This document shows, piece after piece, positions 1 to 10,436 of a stretch of 64,000 bases of DNA. Made by a program: the position numbers and the translations under genes. The notes beneath the pieces were generated by a model. That model was not told the origin of the DNA. It saw nothing but the letters and a program-made list of their open reading frames with translations, and did not search any database. The number at the start of each line of letters is the position of its first letter. Position 1 is the first letter of the stretch. Source of the stretch: Hexactinellida sp. DTS-2022 (Eukaryota; Porifera; Hexactinellida); the NCBI GenBank assembly GCA_028753945.1, contig JAPNXP010000001.1:7306501-7370500 (forward strand), given 5' to 3'.

Positions 1-235
1 ATACGTTACCATACGTTATGTATCGAAGAAACCTGTCTTCCTTAGCATCACTAATAGTCACGTTTTAGTTTTTACTAAATTGACTAAATTCAGTTTCATC
101 GTATGATGGTATCATACGTTGGCCATTTGTTATACGTTGATTATACGCTCGAACGTATATATGATCCATTATACGTATATATGATCCATTATACGCTCCC
201 CGAACGTATAACGTATGATCGTATAATGCATCTAT
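1..235. repeat. AT-rich repeat built on the motif ATACGTT
   Basis: The motif atacgtt and its complement aacgtat recur about a dozen times in both orientations, so the stretch can fold back on itself at several points. A 19-base piece ending in catt is repeated directly near 160-190. No coding potential is visible. It is probably the end of a terminal-repeat element truncated by the window edge. Confidence 0.45.
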
Positions 236-240
236 GCTTT

Positions 241-443
241 TTTGTATGACTTCCTCGGCTTGTAGTTCCTATTGCATGATGACGCATTCTTTCTAATAGG
301 CTCTTATGATTGCATTAGTTTCATTATCATTTGTTTCTCTGCGATTTATAGTTTGTATTGGTATAGCGTTGATCGAAAGAATACTATTAGAAAGAATGCG
401 TCATTATGCAATAGGAACTACAAGTCGAGGAAGTAATACAAAG
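241..443. mobile_element. Foldback MITE with about 60-bp terminal inverted repeats
   Basis: The left arm starts tttgtatgacttcctcgg and the right arm ends with its near-perfect complement (ccgaggaagt-type). The arms also share the complementary core attgcatgatgacgcattc, and the unpaired centre is about 80 bp. It has no coding capacity. I could not define a clear target site duplication, so the superfamily is open. Confidence 0.6.
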
Positions 444-564
444 TTGTAGAATTGTCATGGTAGTTAACTGTCAAGGCTGGAATATCCATGGTTAAATAAT
501 ACAAGGTAGTTAAACTGTCATACAACAGCACAATCTCGTTAGTACTGTTGTATTGGGGGAGCTG

Positions 565-740
565 CATTTGTCCGAATTTCAAAATTTAGAATATTGTCAT
601 TTGTCTGAATCAATTATTAGAATATTGTCATTTGTCCGAATCGACTTTTAGAATATTGTCATTTGTCCGAATCGACTTTTAGAATATTGTCATTTGTCCG
701 AATCGACTTTTAGAATACCCGGTATTGTCATTTGTCCGAA
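565..740. repeat. Tandem array of about 34-bp units
   Basis: About five to six copies of a unit containing attgtcatttgtccgaatcg run head to tail. The middle copies are nearly identical and the outer ones diverge, as expected for a minisatellite. Repeat length and the absence of unique spacers exclude a CRISPR array. Confidence 0.75.
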
Positions 741-1059
741 AGTGAATTGAATAAACAAATCGGGAACCAGTCAACTCATACCAATGTCCAACTCGTACCA
801 GTTACAACTAGAGTGGATGCCCGTTATAAGAACACCCTGGTAAATACTAAACTTAGTTGAAAATAATAATCTTGTTTAAGAATCATTATAAAATTACTGT
901 AATGTTCATAATATTTTTCTTTTCACAGTTGATCGATCATTGAATAAAAGTTCATACAGTGTTATCACTATTATGTGCTTATTAATAAAATACTGTACTG
1001 TGAGTCTGTGAATACAAATTATTGTTGTTCAAATACTTATGGTCGGTTTGCGGATACCC

Positions 1060-1277
1060 CCAATTCGTACCACGACGATTCGTACCACGACAATTCGTAC
1101 CAGCGACAATTCGTACCACGACAATTCGTCCAGACAATTCGTACCAGCGACAATTCGTACCACGACAATTCGTACCAGACAATTCGTACCAGCGACAATT
1201 CGTACCACGACAATTCGTACCAGACAATTCGTACCAGACAATTCGTACCAGCGACAATTCGTACCACGACAATTCGT
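1060..1277. repeat. Minisatellite of 14-17 bp units (gacaattcgtaccag)
   Basis: Roughly fourteen units of the type gacaattcgtaccag or gacaattcgtaccac follow each other. The long open frames seen here on both strands are a by-product of the repeat. The array abuts the cut end of a FLYWCH transposase fragment on the right. A two-unit orphan copy occurs near 9445-9475 and a related array near 61040-61145. Confidence 0.8.
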
Positions 1278-1566
1278 GCTGCACCGGGGCTGCCAGCTGC
1301 TGCACGCGCTGGCGCTGTATTGTCCGCTTCAGGCTGTCCAGCTTGGGTAGCTTAACAGCCGTGCCCTCAGATACCGTCACCATACTCTCCCCCACTATGT
1401 GGTGCGAGCTGTCCTGCGACTCCCGTGCCCGCCTCTTGATGCCTATCTTGGTCTCACAGCAGCTCACTGCCTGCTCGTCAGGGGCGTGGAGGTGCTCATT
1501 CGTGCGCTTCACTATCTCCGTACCTTGTGTGTGTATTCTAGCATTACATTTCTTCTTTCTTCCCAA
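1278..1566 (-). pseudogene. FLYWCH zinc-finger N-terminal fragment of a MULE transposase
   Basis: The minus-strand frame reads from a KKKCNARIHT segment through NEHLHAPDE and an SLKRTIQRQRVQ segment. That is the C-terminal half of a FLYWCH zinc finger plus the linker typical of animal MULE transposases. In the family a DDE (MULE) domain follows. Here the frame runs directly into the minisatellite, so everything downstream is missing. Base composition is markedly GC-rich compared with the flanks, suggesting a younger or less decayed copy than the MULE remnant at 2.6-3.7 kb. Assignment rests on remembered family sequence. Confidence 0.6.
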
Positions 1567-1599
1567 TCAGCCACCAATTGAATAAATCATTGTAATCAA

Positions 1600-2634
1600 T
1601 TCTTTTAAGTTTTAATTAATTAACCATTATAATAACTAAGGATAAGCCGACATGGACTAATTATTATCCTCTGTTCTACAAGAGGGATTTGAACTGGGTC
1701 AGTAAGTATTGTAGAATCAAGTTAATACGAAGAAAAATAAAGCGAAATATCGGTTAAAAGAGCATAAGGTTAGATTTTACTGGCAACGGATAATACGAAT
1801 TTCGCACAAGAGGAATAAATTTGGTGAACTGTAGTAGCTCATTTTTGAGAGCTGTTCTAGCTAGCAAAGTAAGGGGATTGGTTAACCGTTTCGAGATTAC
1901 GGTTGCGATTCGTATTCGGGTTCGTACTCCCTTATTCGGGCACTGTCATCCGGAGGCTGCCCATAACTAGAATTTACCCGAATCTTAGAATTACAATGGC
2001 TAGTAATGTGCAATCCCAAAGTGTATAATCCATATTTTCTAGATTCATTCAAAAAATATAAAAAACGGTTGGTATCTTTAGGATGGATGTGTAGTATTTC
2101 TAGGAAAATAATATGCAGTAATACGATGTGTTTTTCATTCGTACTCAAAATTATAATATATACATTTATGATCGCATCATAGGTGGCTTGATTAAGGGTA
2201 CTGAGAAAGTAAGTAGTAAATTAAATAGGTACACTAGAAAATCATGAATATACGAATTCGTGACCTACGGTGAATAATTCAAATGTTTTGAGAAGGTGAA
2301 ATAATGCAAACGAAAATAATCTGAAAAATAGTAACTAATTTTCCATATTTTCGTGCAACAATGTTGCAAGAAAATTGAACATGTTCAGTTCCATGCATAA
2401 TATTGCGTGCAACAATCAACATCACCATACAACTAAGTTGTATGCAACTTTGTTGCATCGTGTATGGTGGGTGAATATGGCTTAACTACGTGGTTAACTT
2501 AGTGAATACTGAGGGTGATCAGTAGTTATTAGAATTTCATGAATTAATGAATTGAGACAATTATTATTATATAGTCATAGTGGATAGCATAAACTACACT
2601 GAAAAGTTGCTAGAATGAAAATTTGAGGGCAATG
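1600..2634. other. AT-rich intergenic DNA, nothing recognised
   Basis: No frame longer than about 80 codons and no clear terminal repeats. Short direct repeats containing gcaac and gttgc occur near 2340-2460. I see no gene or RNA here. Confidence 0.5.
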
Positions 2635-2921
2635 CTAATAAGATAATTGAGAATTAGTTTCGTATAGTAGCTCATTACTAGTTGGACAAGTATAGATTCG
2701 TTTCAAGTGATCTTTTCGATTTACTATGTGGCTTTCCAGTATAGTATTTGTGCATGCTTCACGCACAACGCTTGATTGCTCGACAATTAGCGAACCACAG
2801 AATTTGAGACATGTGAGATAATGGTTTACAGCAGTAACTGAAAATGCACGATGCCATGTTTCTACAGCGTTCGTGGTTATAGGTAATCCGTATGTAACTA
2901 AACTTATTTCATTCCACATTG

Positions 2922-3071
2922 CAGAGACGGAACCGGTCGGGTCTGACCGGCACCGGTCGACCGGTCGGGTCGGGTACCGGTCGGAAGCTTGACCGGCCGG
3001 TCGGGTCGGGTCAAATTTCCAACTGCACCGGTCGTGTCGGGTCATGAAAATCCCGACCGGTTCCATCTCTG
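2922..3071. mobile_element. hAT-type MITE, TIR CAGAGAYGGAACCGGTCGG
   Basis: The ends are cagagacggaaccggtcgg and ccgaccggttccatctctg. The flanks carry a perfect 8-bp duplication, ccacattg (2914-2921 and 3072-3079), the TSD length of hAT elements. The interior consists of iterated ccggtcgg motifs. Two longer relatives lie at 24203-24492 and 36504-36792. It interrupts the MULE remnant just before the NEISLV segment. Confidence 0.85.
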
Positions 3072-3356
3072 CCACATTGGAATTGGGAATAAAGGCGAAT
3101 CACAGTATCCGAATTGATCCTTTTCCCCCGACATATGTATTCTTATTATAAGAAAAAGGGCAATGCTTCAGTTGGAAATTGGGATTTAAGCTGTTCAAAT
3201 GCTGTTAATATATACTGCGGGGGTAAATATGCCAAAGTAGGCAACATTCTACAAATAGTGCGAAATCTGGATCGTTCAAATACCGAATTTGTAGACATAA
3301 TTCTTGTACTTTCCTATACACTGATTGCGATAAGTGGAAAATCAGCCCTTGAAATA

Positions 3357-3517
3357 CAGTGGAATTGCGTCATTAGCAACTCGCATTTTGCATGAAATTT
3401 GGATGCTAATAGGGGAATAGAAATAACATTAAAAGCTCGCTTGGGAACTTAAAATATGTTGCAAATACGTAGAGCCTTGTTGCTAATAGGGGAGTTGCTA
3501 ATAAAGTAATTCCACTG
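3357..3517. mobile_element. Small TA-inserting MITE
   Basis: The ends are cagtggaattgc and gtaattccactg, each flanked by TA, the duplication produced by Tc1/mariner-type transposases. The interior contains several gctaatagggg and gttgctaat motifs. It splits the MULE remnant. Confidence 0.7.
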
Positions 3518-3889
3518 TATGTCATTTGCCAACACTTCTCTGAAAGGTTAATCGAACCCTGCTCGAAATCAATCAAAAGGTAATTTGGGTTTGAGTCTGG
3601 ACACAAGCTGTTTCATACTATTCCACATCCTTCTGTTTTCCCAAGGAATCGACAAATAATCCATATTATTTTAAAAGTATATTCATTAAATTCATTAAAT
3701 AGACAACAGCTCTCACCAGGACCATTCTAGACAACAACACTGCACTGTAACTTTATTTAATACGAGCCCTTCGGTCTCGGTCGCTTTGCGACAGATCGGT
3801 GCTACGCACCTCAAGTTAACGGCCGCTGTGCGGCCTTACTCCTCACCCTTTCTACCATGGAAATGGTAGATAGGGACGTTATGATTTTG

Positions 3890-4830
3890 ATTTTCATTAA
3901 TTTGTTTACCTATTTGTGCCATAACAACAACAACAAATACTCATATTAGAATTTTATAAATGCGAAATTCGTGTTTAGCACACTTGTTTACTTATAATAC
4001 CTATTGAAAGTTAACTTCTAGGTTGATTTTGAATTTCATTAAATTGTTTAGCTATTTTGAGTAAACAACAACAACAACAACAAATATTCATATTAGAAAA
4101 TTTAAACGCGAAATTCATGTTCGGCATACTTGTTTACCTATAATACCCGTTGAAAGCTAACTTCTAGGTTGATTTTGAATTTTCATTAATTTGTTTACCT
4201 ATTTTGTGTAAACAACAACAACAACAAATATTCATATTAGAAAATTTTAACCGCGAAAATCGTGTTCAGAATACTTGTTTACCTATAATACCCGTTGAAA
4301 GCTAACTTCTAGGTTGATTTTGAATTTTCATTAATTTGTTTACCTATTTTGTGTAAACAACAACAACAAATATTAATATGAGAAATTTATAAACGCGAAA
4401 TTCGTGTTCAGCATACTTGTTTACCTATAATACCCGTTGAAAGCTAACTTCTAGGTTGATTTTGAATTTTCATTAATTTGTTTACCTATTTTGTGTAAAC
4501 AACAACAACAAATATTCATATTAGAAAATTTTAACCGCGAAAATCGTGTTCAGAATACTTGTTTACCTATAATACCCGTTGGAAGCTAACTTCTAGGTTG
4601 ATTTTGAATTTTCATTAATTTGTTTACCTATTTTGTGTAAACAACAACAACAAATATTAATATGAGAAATTTATAAATGCGAAATTCGTGTTCAGCATAC
4701 TTGTTTACCTATAATACCCGTTGAAAGCTAACTTCTAGGTTGATTTTGAATTTTCATTAATTTGTTTACCTATTTGTGTAAACAACAACAAATATTCATA
4801 TTAGAAATTTATAAATGCGAAATTCGTGTT
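3890..4830 (+). repeat. Six-copy tandem array, 142-146 bp period
   Basis: The marker acttctaggttgattttg recurs at about 4014, 4160, 4305, 4447, 4589 and 4731, giving periods of 146, 145, 142, 142 and 142 bp. Each unit contains the inverted pair gtttacctatt...tgtaaac and an (aac)n tract of varying length. Confidence 0.9.
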
Positions 4831-4950
4831 CAGCACACTTGTTTACCTATTATAACATTTGTTACCATTTATAACATTTGACAATTAGTTTATATCTCAT
4901 ATATAAATGCGGTTTCTATTCCCCCATCACTTTAATACAATCCGGACAAA

Positions 4951-4984
<34 letters not shown>
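4951..4984. repeat. (ac)n microsatellite
   Basis: A run of about 17 ca dinucleotides, close to the 3' end of the Helentron-like copy. The second copy has a much shorter run at the equivalent place. Confidence 0.95.
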
Positions 4985-4985
<1 letters not shown>

Positions 4986-5009
4986 CAATCGAGATTTAAT
5001 ATTTAATAT

Positions 5010-5611
5010 TAGGCTAATTTAAAGTGAGATCTTCCGTGTCAATTTGAAGTTTATTAATTAATTTCGGATAAACCACTCTTCATCTTGTTACCAGGGGTAG
5101 AATCTACACTGATAATATCTAGCAATGACTCATTAAATTGTATGTTGAAACTTGAAATTTATAAGTTAGGGCATATACAACTAGACGCTTAGAAAGTTGA
5201 GTGTTTTAAAAGATTGAATCCTTGTCATTATGATATAGTAAGAAAGTGAGACTGTTTGCTACAACTTACAAGGGCATTCGGTACTGGTTCCATAAACGTT
5301 TCTCATAACTAATAATCATTGAATAAAGCATATATTAATGATATTTTGAAACATCTCATAATTGAGGTTAAATTCAGAATGGATCTAAGCAAGTAAAGAG
5401 TATGTAATTACTCAACACTCGCAGAATAAAGTTATTTAATCTAGTTTAAATAAATATTCACACAATTGATTAGTACCAAGTAAAAGGAATTCTTGATCTT
5501 GTAACGTTATTTCGTCAATTATTAGATTGCATCGTAAAAGAATAAAATATGCATTCAAATTCACCAATTTAATCATATTTTCATTAGAATAACAAAACAA
5601 CTTTTATAAAT
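5010..5611. other. AT-rich spacer, nothing recognised
   Basis: No open frame, tandem repeat or terminal repeat pair was found. It ends at the left target-site duplication of the hAT element at 5620. Confidence 0.5.
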
Positions 5612-5744
5612 AATTAGACCAGGTGGGAGAAAACTTTTTAGGCCGCGGACCAAAATGGATAAATGTCATAGTGTTGCGGGCCTGAGAGTGAACATTTCTT
5701 ATTTAACACATTTTTACTGTGCCAACTATACTATAGCAGGGGCG

Positions 5745-5885
5745 TATACTCGGGATGGGGATTGCCCGGATTGGTAGGGCCATTTATGCTAACTTGCATC
5801 ATACTTAATAGAAGATGATGGCTCTTGACAAATTATTGGTAGGGCCATGGCTTCACCAACCCTACCGGAGCCTACGCCTATGTAT
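5745..5885. mobile_element. Small insertion with caggggcgta end
   Basis: Ends caggggcgtatac and tacgcctatg interrupt the actatactatagtatagt palindrome of repeat U. The uninterrupted version is present at 5937 and in the array. The termini resemble those of the hAT at 25640. Because the target is itself palindromic, the duplication length cannot be read. Confidence 0.5.
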
Positions 5886-6852
5886 AGTATAGTGGCCCAG
5901 TTCTAATCTTACTGCTTTGGTTTGTTTTTACTGTGCCGACTATACTATAGTATAGTGGCCCAGTTCTAATCTTACTGCCTTGGATGTTTTTTTTTTCCTC
6001 CGTGTCGCCTCCCCAGGCTAAACCTTAAGTGCTAGAGCTCTGAGATTTTCAGGATAGGTGTCTGGTTGTTGATTAATGTGCACTTCGTGGCCTAATTTTT
6101 CAATTTTGACTTGGAAAGATTTTTAACGGGACTTTTAGCTTTTTTTGTCCCACAAGAAAATAAATGCAATAACAAGAAAATTTTTATAATCATTAGCATC
6201 AGAAAAGTATTTTGAAACTGATAGCTCTTCACGATTTTATTGATCCGTCCTCATTTTCCTGAGAATTAGGCTCAAAGTTGCCACAATTCACCCTTAACTT
6301 TCTAAAATCGTAAATTCATTAATATTCAATTATGCAATTATTTCGTGGTTTCGATGAAGATCTACTATTTATGAATAATTCAATTGATTCAGTGTTATTT
6401 CGATTCAAGTTATTGTTGATATCATAGTTAGAATAAAGAAGTATATATGAATAATTAATTTACATTCAATAGCTATTACTATACAAATCAATTTCTGATA
6501 TCATAGTTACAATAAAGTATTCTATTTATATGAATAATTCAATTTGATTCAATAGCTGCTACTATATAAATCGATTTCTAATACAATAGTTGTAATAAAG
6601 TTTTCTCCTATATGAAAATTCAATTTCACTCAACAGTTATTCAATTTCTGAACGATTTCTGATATTCAAACAATGGATTAATGAGATGGAATATCTATTT
6701 GTATAAATATTTGTCTATGTGTGTGCTTGGTGCCCGAAATGTATTAGATTCATTGTACGGGGGGTTTATAACGCATTTATTTCAAGTTGTAATAATTAGA
6801 TTGATTCAACTTATGAGATCGAGTAGGCTTCAATTTTCTAATTGAAAATTAT

Positions 6853-7931
6853 GATTATACGAGCCCTTCGGTCTCAGTCGCGTTGCGGCGGATCGGTGCT
6901 ACGCACCTCAAGTTAACGGCCGCTATGCGGCCTTACTCCTCACCCTTTCTACCATGGAAAATGGTAGAAAGGGAGTTATATACATCCCTTTAGAAAATTT
7001 CCATAGTTTTAACTTGTTTTTCATATTATAAATTTATAAATGCGAAATTCGTGTTCAGCGCTCATGTTTGCCTATTATACCTGTTGAAAGCTAACTTCTA
7101 GGTTGATTTTTATTTTTAATCAATTTGTTTACCTATTTTCTGTAAACAACAACGATAATTATTCATATTAGAAATTTACAAACGCGAAATTCGTGTTCAG
7201 CACACTTGTTTACCTATAATACCCGTTGAAAGCTAACTTCTAGGTTTATTTTGAATTTTCATTAATTTGTTTACCTATTTTGTGTAAACAACAACCACAA
7301 ATATTAATAATATAAATTTATAAACGCGAAATTCGTGTTCAGCATACTTGTTTACCTATAATACCCGTTGAAAGCTAACTTCTAGGTTGATTTTGAATTT
7401 TCATTAATTTGTTTACCTATTTTGTGTAAACAACAACAACAAATATTAATATGAGAAATTTATAAACGAGAGAATCGTCTTCAGCATACTTGTTTACTTA
7501 TAATATCCGTTGAAAGCTAACTTCTAGGTTGATTTTGAATTTTCATTAATTTGTTTACCTATTTTGTGTAAACAACAACAACAAATATTAATATGAGAAA
7601 TTTATAAACGAGAGAATCGTGTTCAGCATACTTGTTTACTTATAATATCCGTTGAAAGCTAACTTCTAGGTTAATTTTGAATTTTCAATAATTTATTTAC
7701 CTATTTTTGTAAACAACAACAATAAATATTCACATTAGAAATTTGTAAATGCGAAATTCGTGATCAGCATACTTGTTTACCTATTATAACAATTGTTTAC
7801 ATATTATAACATTTGGAAGTTAGTTTCTATCAAAATTATAAATGCGGTTTCTTATCCCCCATCACTTTAATACAATCCGGACAAACAAACACACACACAA
7901 ACAAACAACAATCGAGATTTAATAATATAGA
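6853..7931 (+). mobile_element. Helentron-like non-autonomous element with tandem array (copy 2)
   Basis: It has the same start (tacgagcccttcggtctc) and end (acaatcgagatttaat) as copy 1, with five tandem units spaced 141-142 bp (markers near 7094, 7236, 7378, 7520 and 7661). Comparison with the uninterrupted U paralogue at 46420-46450 gives the empty site, so the boundaries are good to within a few bases. A terminus resembling aatatagat links it to the copies ending gtatagat. Confidence 0.6.
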
Positions 7932-8548
7932 TATTCCATAACAACGACAAATTATGTGAATATATTTCCTTCAAGAATACTCTTAATCAATATTAATATA
8001 CTGATGTAATTAATTATAATTAATTAACTCAGTCTATAATTGACATAATATTATATAGATGCTCCAATTTGTTTATTAGGGATCATCGAGTGTGCGGAAT
8101 TGAAATTTGGTTTCAAGTTAATTTTACTTAGCAAATTCAAATAGGTGTTAAATTATTAATAATATTTATAAATATTTATACTAATTAGCTAAATATTATT
8201 AATCTCAGAGATGATGCAAGATAGAAACAAACTTACAATTTATCAATTGATCCTTATGCCACATAACACCTCTACAAATGTGTCTTGACACCTTGAGGTC
8301 ATGATGACATCGCGAAAAAAATGTGTTTTTACAATTTTGTGTATAAAATTTGAATGGGTTGGTTGGTGTTGGGTTATCAACCAACACGCGCTTAAAAAAT
8401 GTTGAGTCATCACCTATTAAATTCTACTGAAACTTGAATATCTCTCAAAGGAAGTGAGCTAAATGAAACTTCCACCACTCTAAGGGTAGTTACAATAAAA
8501 CACCGAAACACCTATCTGAATTAATTTAACACCTTCATAGTGATAATG

Positions 8549-8677
8549 ACATGTCGAAAAAAAAATTGCACCTGTGCAGACAGCATGTTCCATTGGAGGC
8601 ACTATTAATAAACCACCACCAAAATATAGTGCCACCAAAGGAACATGCGTCGGCACAGGCTGCAATTTTGGATTTTT
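8549..8677. repeat. 130-bp palindrome ending repeat U
   Basis: An imperfect inverted repeat with arms containing aattgcac/gtgc and ggaacatgc...gcatgttcc, enclosing caccaccaaaatatagtg. The same hairpin recurs near 38549, 42140, 44030, 45458 and 47085. Confidence 0.75.
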
Positions 8678-8794
8678 TTATTTTATTTCAAGTAGCATTA
8701 ATGGAGAAATAAACGATGCTACTGAAGAAGTATAAACTAATCTAATCACATATTAGGAAGTATAAATAACTAGTGTGAGTTGTGCAGTTAATCC

Positions 8795-8920
8795 TGCGTT
8801 TTTATTAGCTTATCAAAATTTGGTTCTCTTGCTGAAGTAGCAATACACATAAGCTGAGAAATGTACTCATCTGTCAATGCTGATCTTGACATATTTTTGA
8901 TAAACTTCATCATACCTGCC
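8795..8920 (-). pseudogene. hAT transposase C-terminal remnant
   Basis: The minus strand reads through ALTDEYISQLMCIATSA followed by a NFDKLIK-type end. This is the C-terminal tail shared by ZBED5/EPM2AIP1-like hAT transposases (consensus LTDEHL..LR.A.....PD..KL). Only about 40 codons survive. It lies inside the hAT element bounded by aattagac duplications, which supports that classification. Confidence 0.5.
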
Positions 8921-9557
8921 AATCGTACAGGGATCCCTGTCCTGTAAAAGAATTTTAAACATTTTGGCCATTCTGTACAGGCGTACAGGGATTTTTAATT
9001 ACTAATTAATAATTATGTGTAAATATTGCCTAAAATGTCTACAGATGTGATAGTAAATTCTGCCATGCATTCTGCATTGACTACATAAGGCACAACTTTG
9101 TTTCTATATTTATTCAAGTGTATAATAATTCCCTGGACGAGCGAGCGAAGCGAGCGAGATATTTTTGGGAGGAGATTGAACTGTAATCTCGTTTTCTGCT
9201 AGAACTCGCCATTTCAATTTAGGTTCTGCCTCCTACGTTTTCTAATAATTGATAGAATTCGTAAATGCAAACTATAGTTACAAAATACTGTATTCAAACT
9301 AGGAACATTGATGCATTTGTAGAGTATATATAATTGAAAAGAAGCGAATTATCCGCGGGCCACAGCGAATGGTCTCGCGGACCACATGTGGCCCGCGGCC
9401 CACGGTTTGAGCACCCTTGAATTAGACCAATCAAATTAGATACGAATTGTCGCTGGTACGAATTGTCGTGGTACTTCCGTCGGTTTGTGTATTTTAAAAG
9501 CTATTAAACCAAGGGTCCATAATGGGTAAGTAAATGGGCTTGTTGCTCATTTACTTT

Positions 9558-10436
9558 TAACTAGCGCGCTTCGCTTGCTAGGTCGCTTCGCGACAGAACA
9601 CAACCACACCGAAGCGGTTGGTGTGTGGTTTATACACTTCCAATAATGATTATAAAGCGTAAATAGGCCTAAATAGTCAATTTTAACAATGTGAAATTTT
9701 AGTGATTACGTCATCATGCGATAATGAGTAAGCATATTGGCAATCTGGTGTGACCAACGTGTCCGCATCATTAATGTACATGTTCTATTAAGCTTTCAGA
9801 TTTTTATCTCTTAAAGGGCGCGAATTGTGCGATTAAGTGAATTTTCAGGGTTCTCGAAAGGTGACAATGACGTCATAACTTGTCGAGGTGTGAGAAATTT
9901 AGAGTGGGAACCTCAACTTGTTGACGGGTGCCAAAAGTTACCCCTATATGCCAAAAATCACAGTTGGAAACCGTCCACTTTCTTCAATCAACTCGTAACA
10001 TATACAAACAAATATATACATATGTTATGTCGATTTTGTCAAATGTTGATTTTGCAAAATCAACATGAATCAACGGAACTAAAACAAGTGTTCGACTTTG
10101 GCTATATTACTCGGATAAGCCTAGGTTTTATTGCATTTTGTTCAGAATTCGCTTCATCCAAGTATATACCGACTTGTATGAAGAATTTTCTTTAGCAAAA
10201 TGAAATTTTTTACTAGAATGAAAAAATATTCCAGGGTGATTTTGCAAAATCAACGAATAAAATATGTCGATTTTATAAAATCAACTATTTTACAAATTAA
10301 ACTTAAGTTTGTATGTTGATTTGACAAAATCGACATTTTGGATGTTGATTTTGTAAAATCGACTATTTGACAAAATCGACATAACATATACACATATTCA
10401 CATATACACACACCCACCCAGGCTTGTGTTTTAATA
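9558..10436 (+). mobile_element. Helentron-like element, main part (3' tip displaced to 12827-12843)
   Basis: It starts ctagcgcgcttcgcttgcta, followed by the hairpin-forming ccgaagcggttggtgtgtgg, and runs through a conserved block (gacaatgacgtcataacttg) to ggcttgtgttttaata. The last bases, gtatagat, are found after the MULE that inserted here. Copies with the same block and end occur at 52886-53387 and 32230-32455. Iterated attttgcaaaatcaac motifs lie at 10040-10380. No Rep/helicase is encoded. Confidence 0.55.

Larger units (their letters stand above)
2640..3665 (-). pseudogene. Decayed MULE transposase, central and C-terminal part
   Basis: Read on the minus strand, the upstream part gives a segment with NRRMWNSMKQL and then LLIDFEQGSIN, which matches the second catalytic Asp region of MULE transposases. 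Downstream it gives NEISLVTYGLPITTNAVETW followed by HRAF, which matches the region around the catalytic Glu (consensus N-A-V-E-x-W-H-R). Between them the frame is shifted and contains stops, and two MITEs (3357-3517 and 2922-3071) split it. The FLYWCH N terminus and first catalytic Asp are not present. This is a plain DNA-transposon fossil. Confidence 0.7.
3757..5005 (+). mobile_element. Helentron-like non-autonomous element with internal tandem array (copy 1)
   Basis: It begins at tacgagcccttcggtctcgg with hairpin-forming gcgac/gtcgc motifs. A tandem array follows, then an (ac)n microsatellite and the terminus acaatcgagatttaat. This order (structured 5' end, central tandem repeat, microsatellite, short 3' end) is the architecture of DINE-1/HINE elements, which are non-autonomous Helentrons. 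No Rep/helicase gene is present, so family placement is inference. A second copy is at 6853-7931. Confidence 0.5.
5709..8690 (+). repeat. U-family repeat, dispersed copy
   Basis: The sequence from the palindrome actatactatagtatagt through a T-tract and ctccgtgtcgcctccccagg to the terminal 130-bp palindrome matches the unit at 45590-47205. The match runs along its whole length once the Helentron-like insertion (6853-7931) is removed. It is therefore a dispersed relative of the 40.5-47.4 kb array. A copy of the actgtgccgac start also repeats internally at 5928. Confidence 0.75.
5620..9419. mobile_element. Degenerate hAT transposon (3.8 kb)
   Basis: Perfect 8-bp flanking duplications aattagac (5612-5619, 9420-9427) bracket imperfect inverted ends rich in ggccgcggacc. 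A hAT transposase C-terminal remnant lies near 8795-8920 on the minus strand. Most of the length is secondary: repeat U (5709-8690), itself split by a Helentron-like insertion, plus a small insertion near 5745-5885. A gcgagcgaagcgagcg hairpin sits near 9140. Confidence 0.75.

Noticed and set aside
982-1585. Several overlapping frames of 60-190 codons on both strands
   Set aside because: All but the minus-strand FLYWCH part arise from the minisatellite, which is open in many frames.
3890-4830. CRISPR-like periodic repeats
   Set aside because: Units of 142-146 bp have no spacers and the context is eukaryotic; it is a tandem array in a mobile element.
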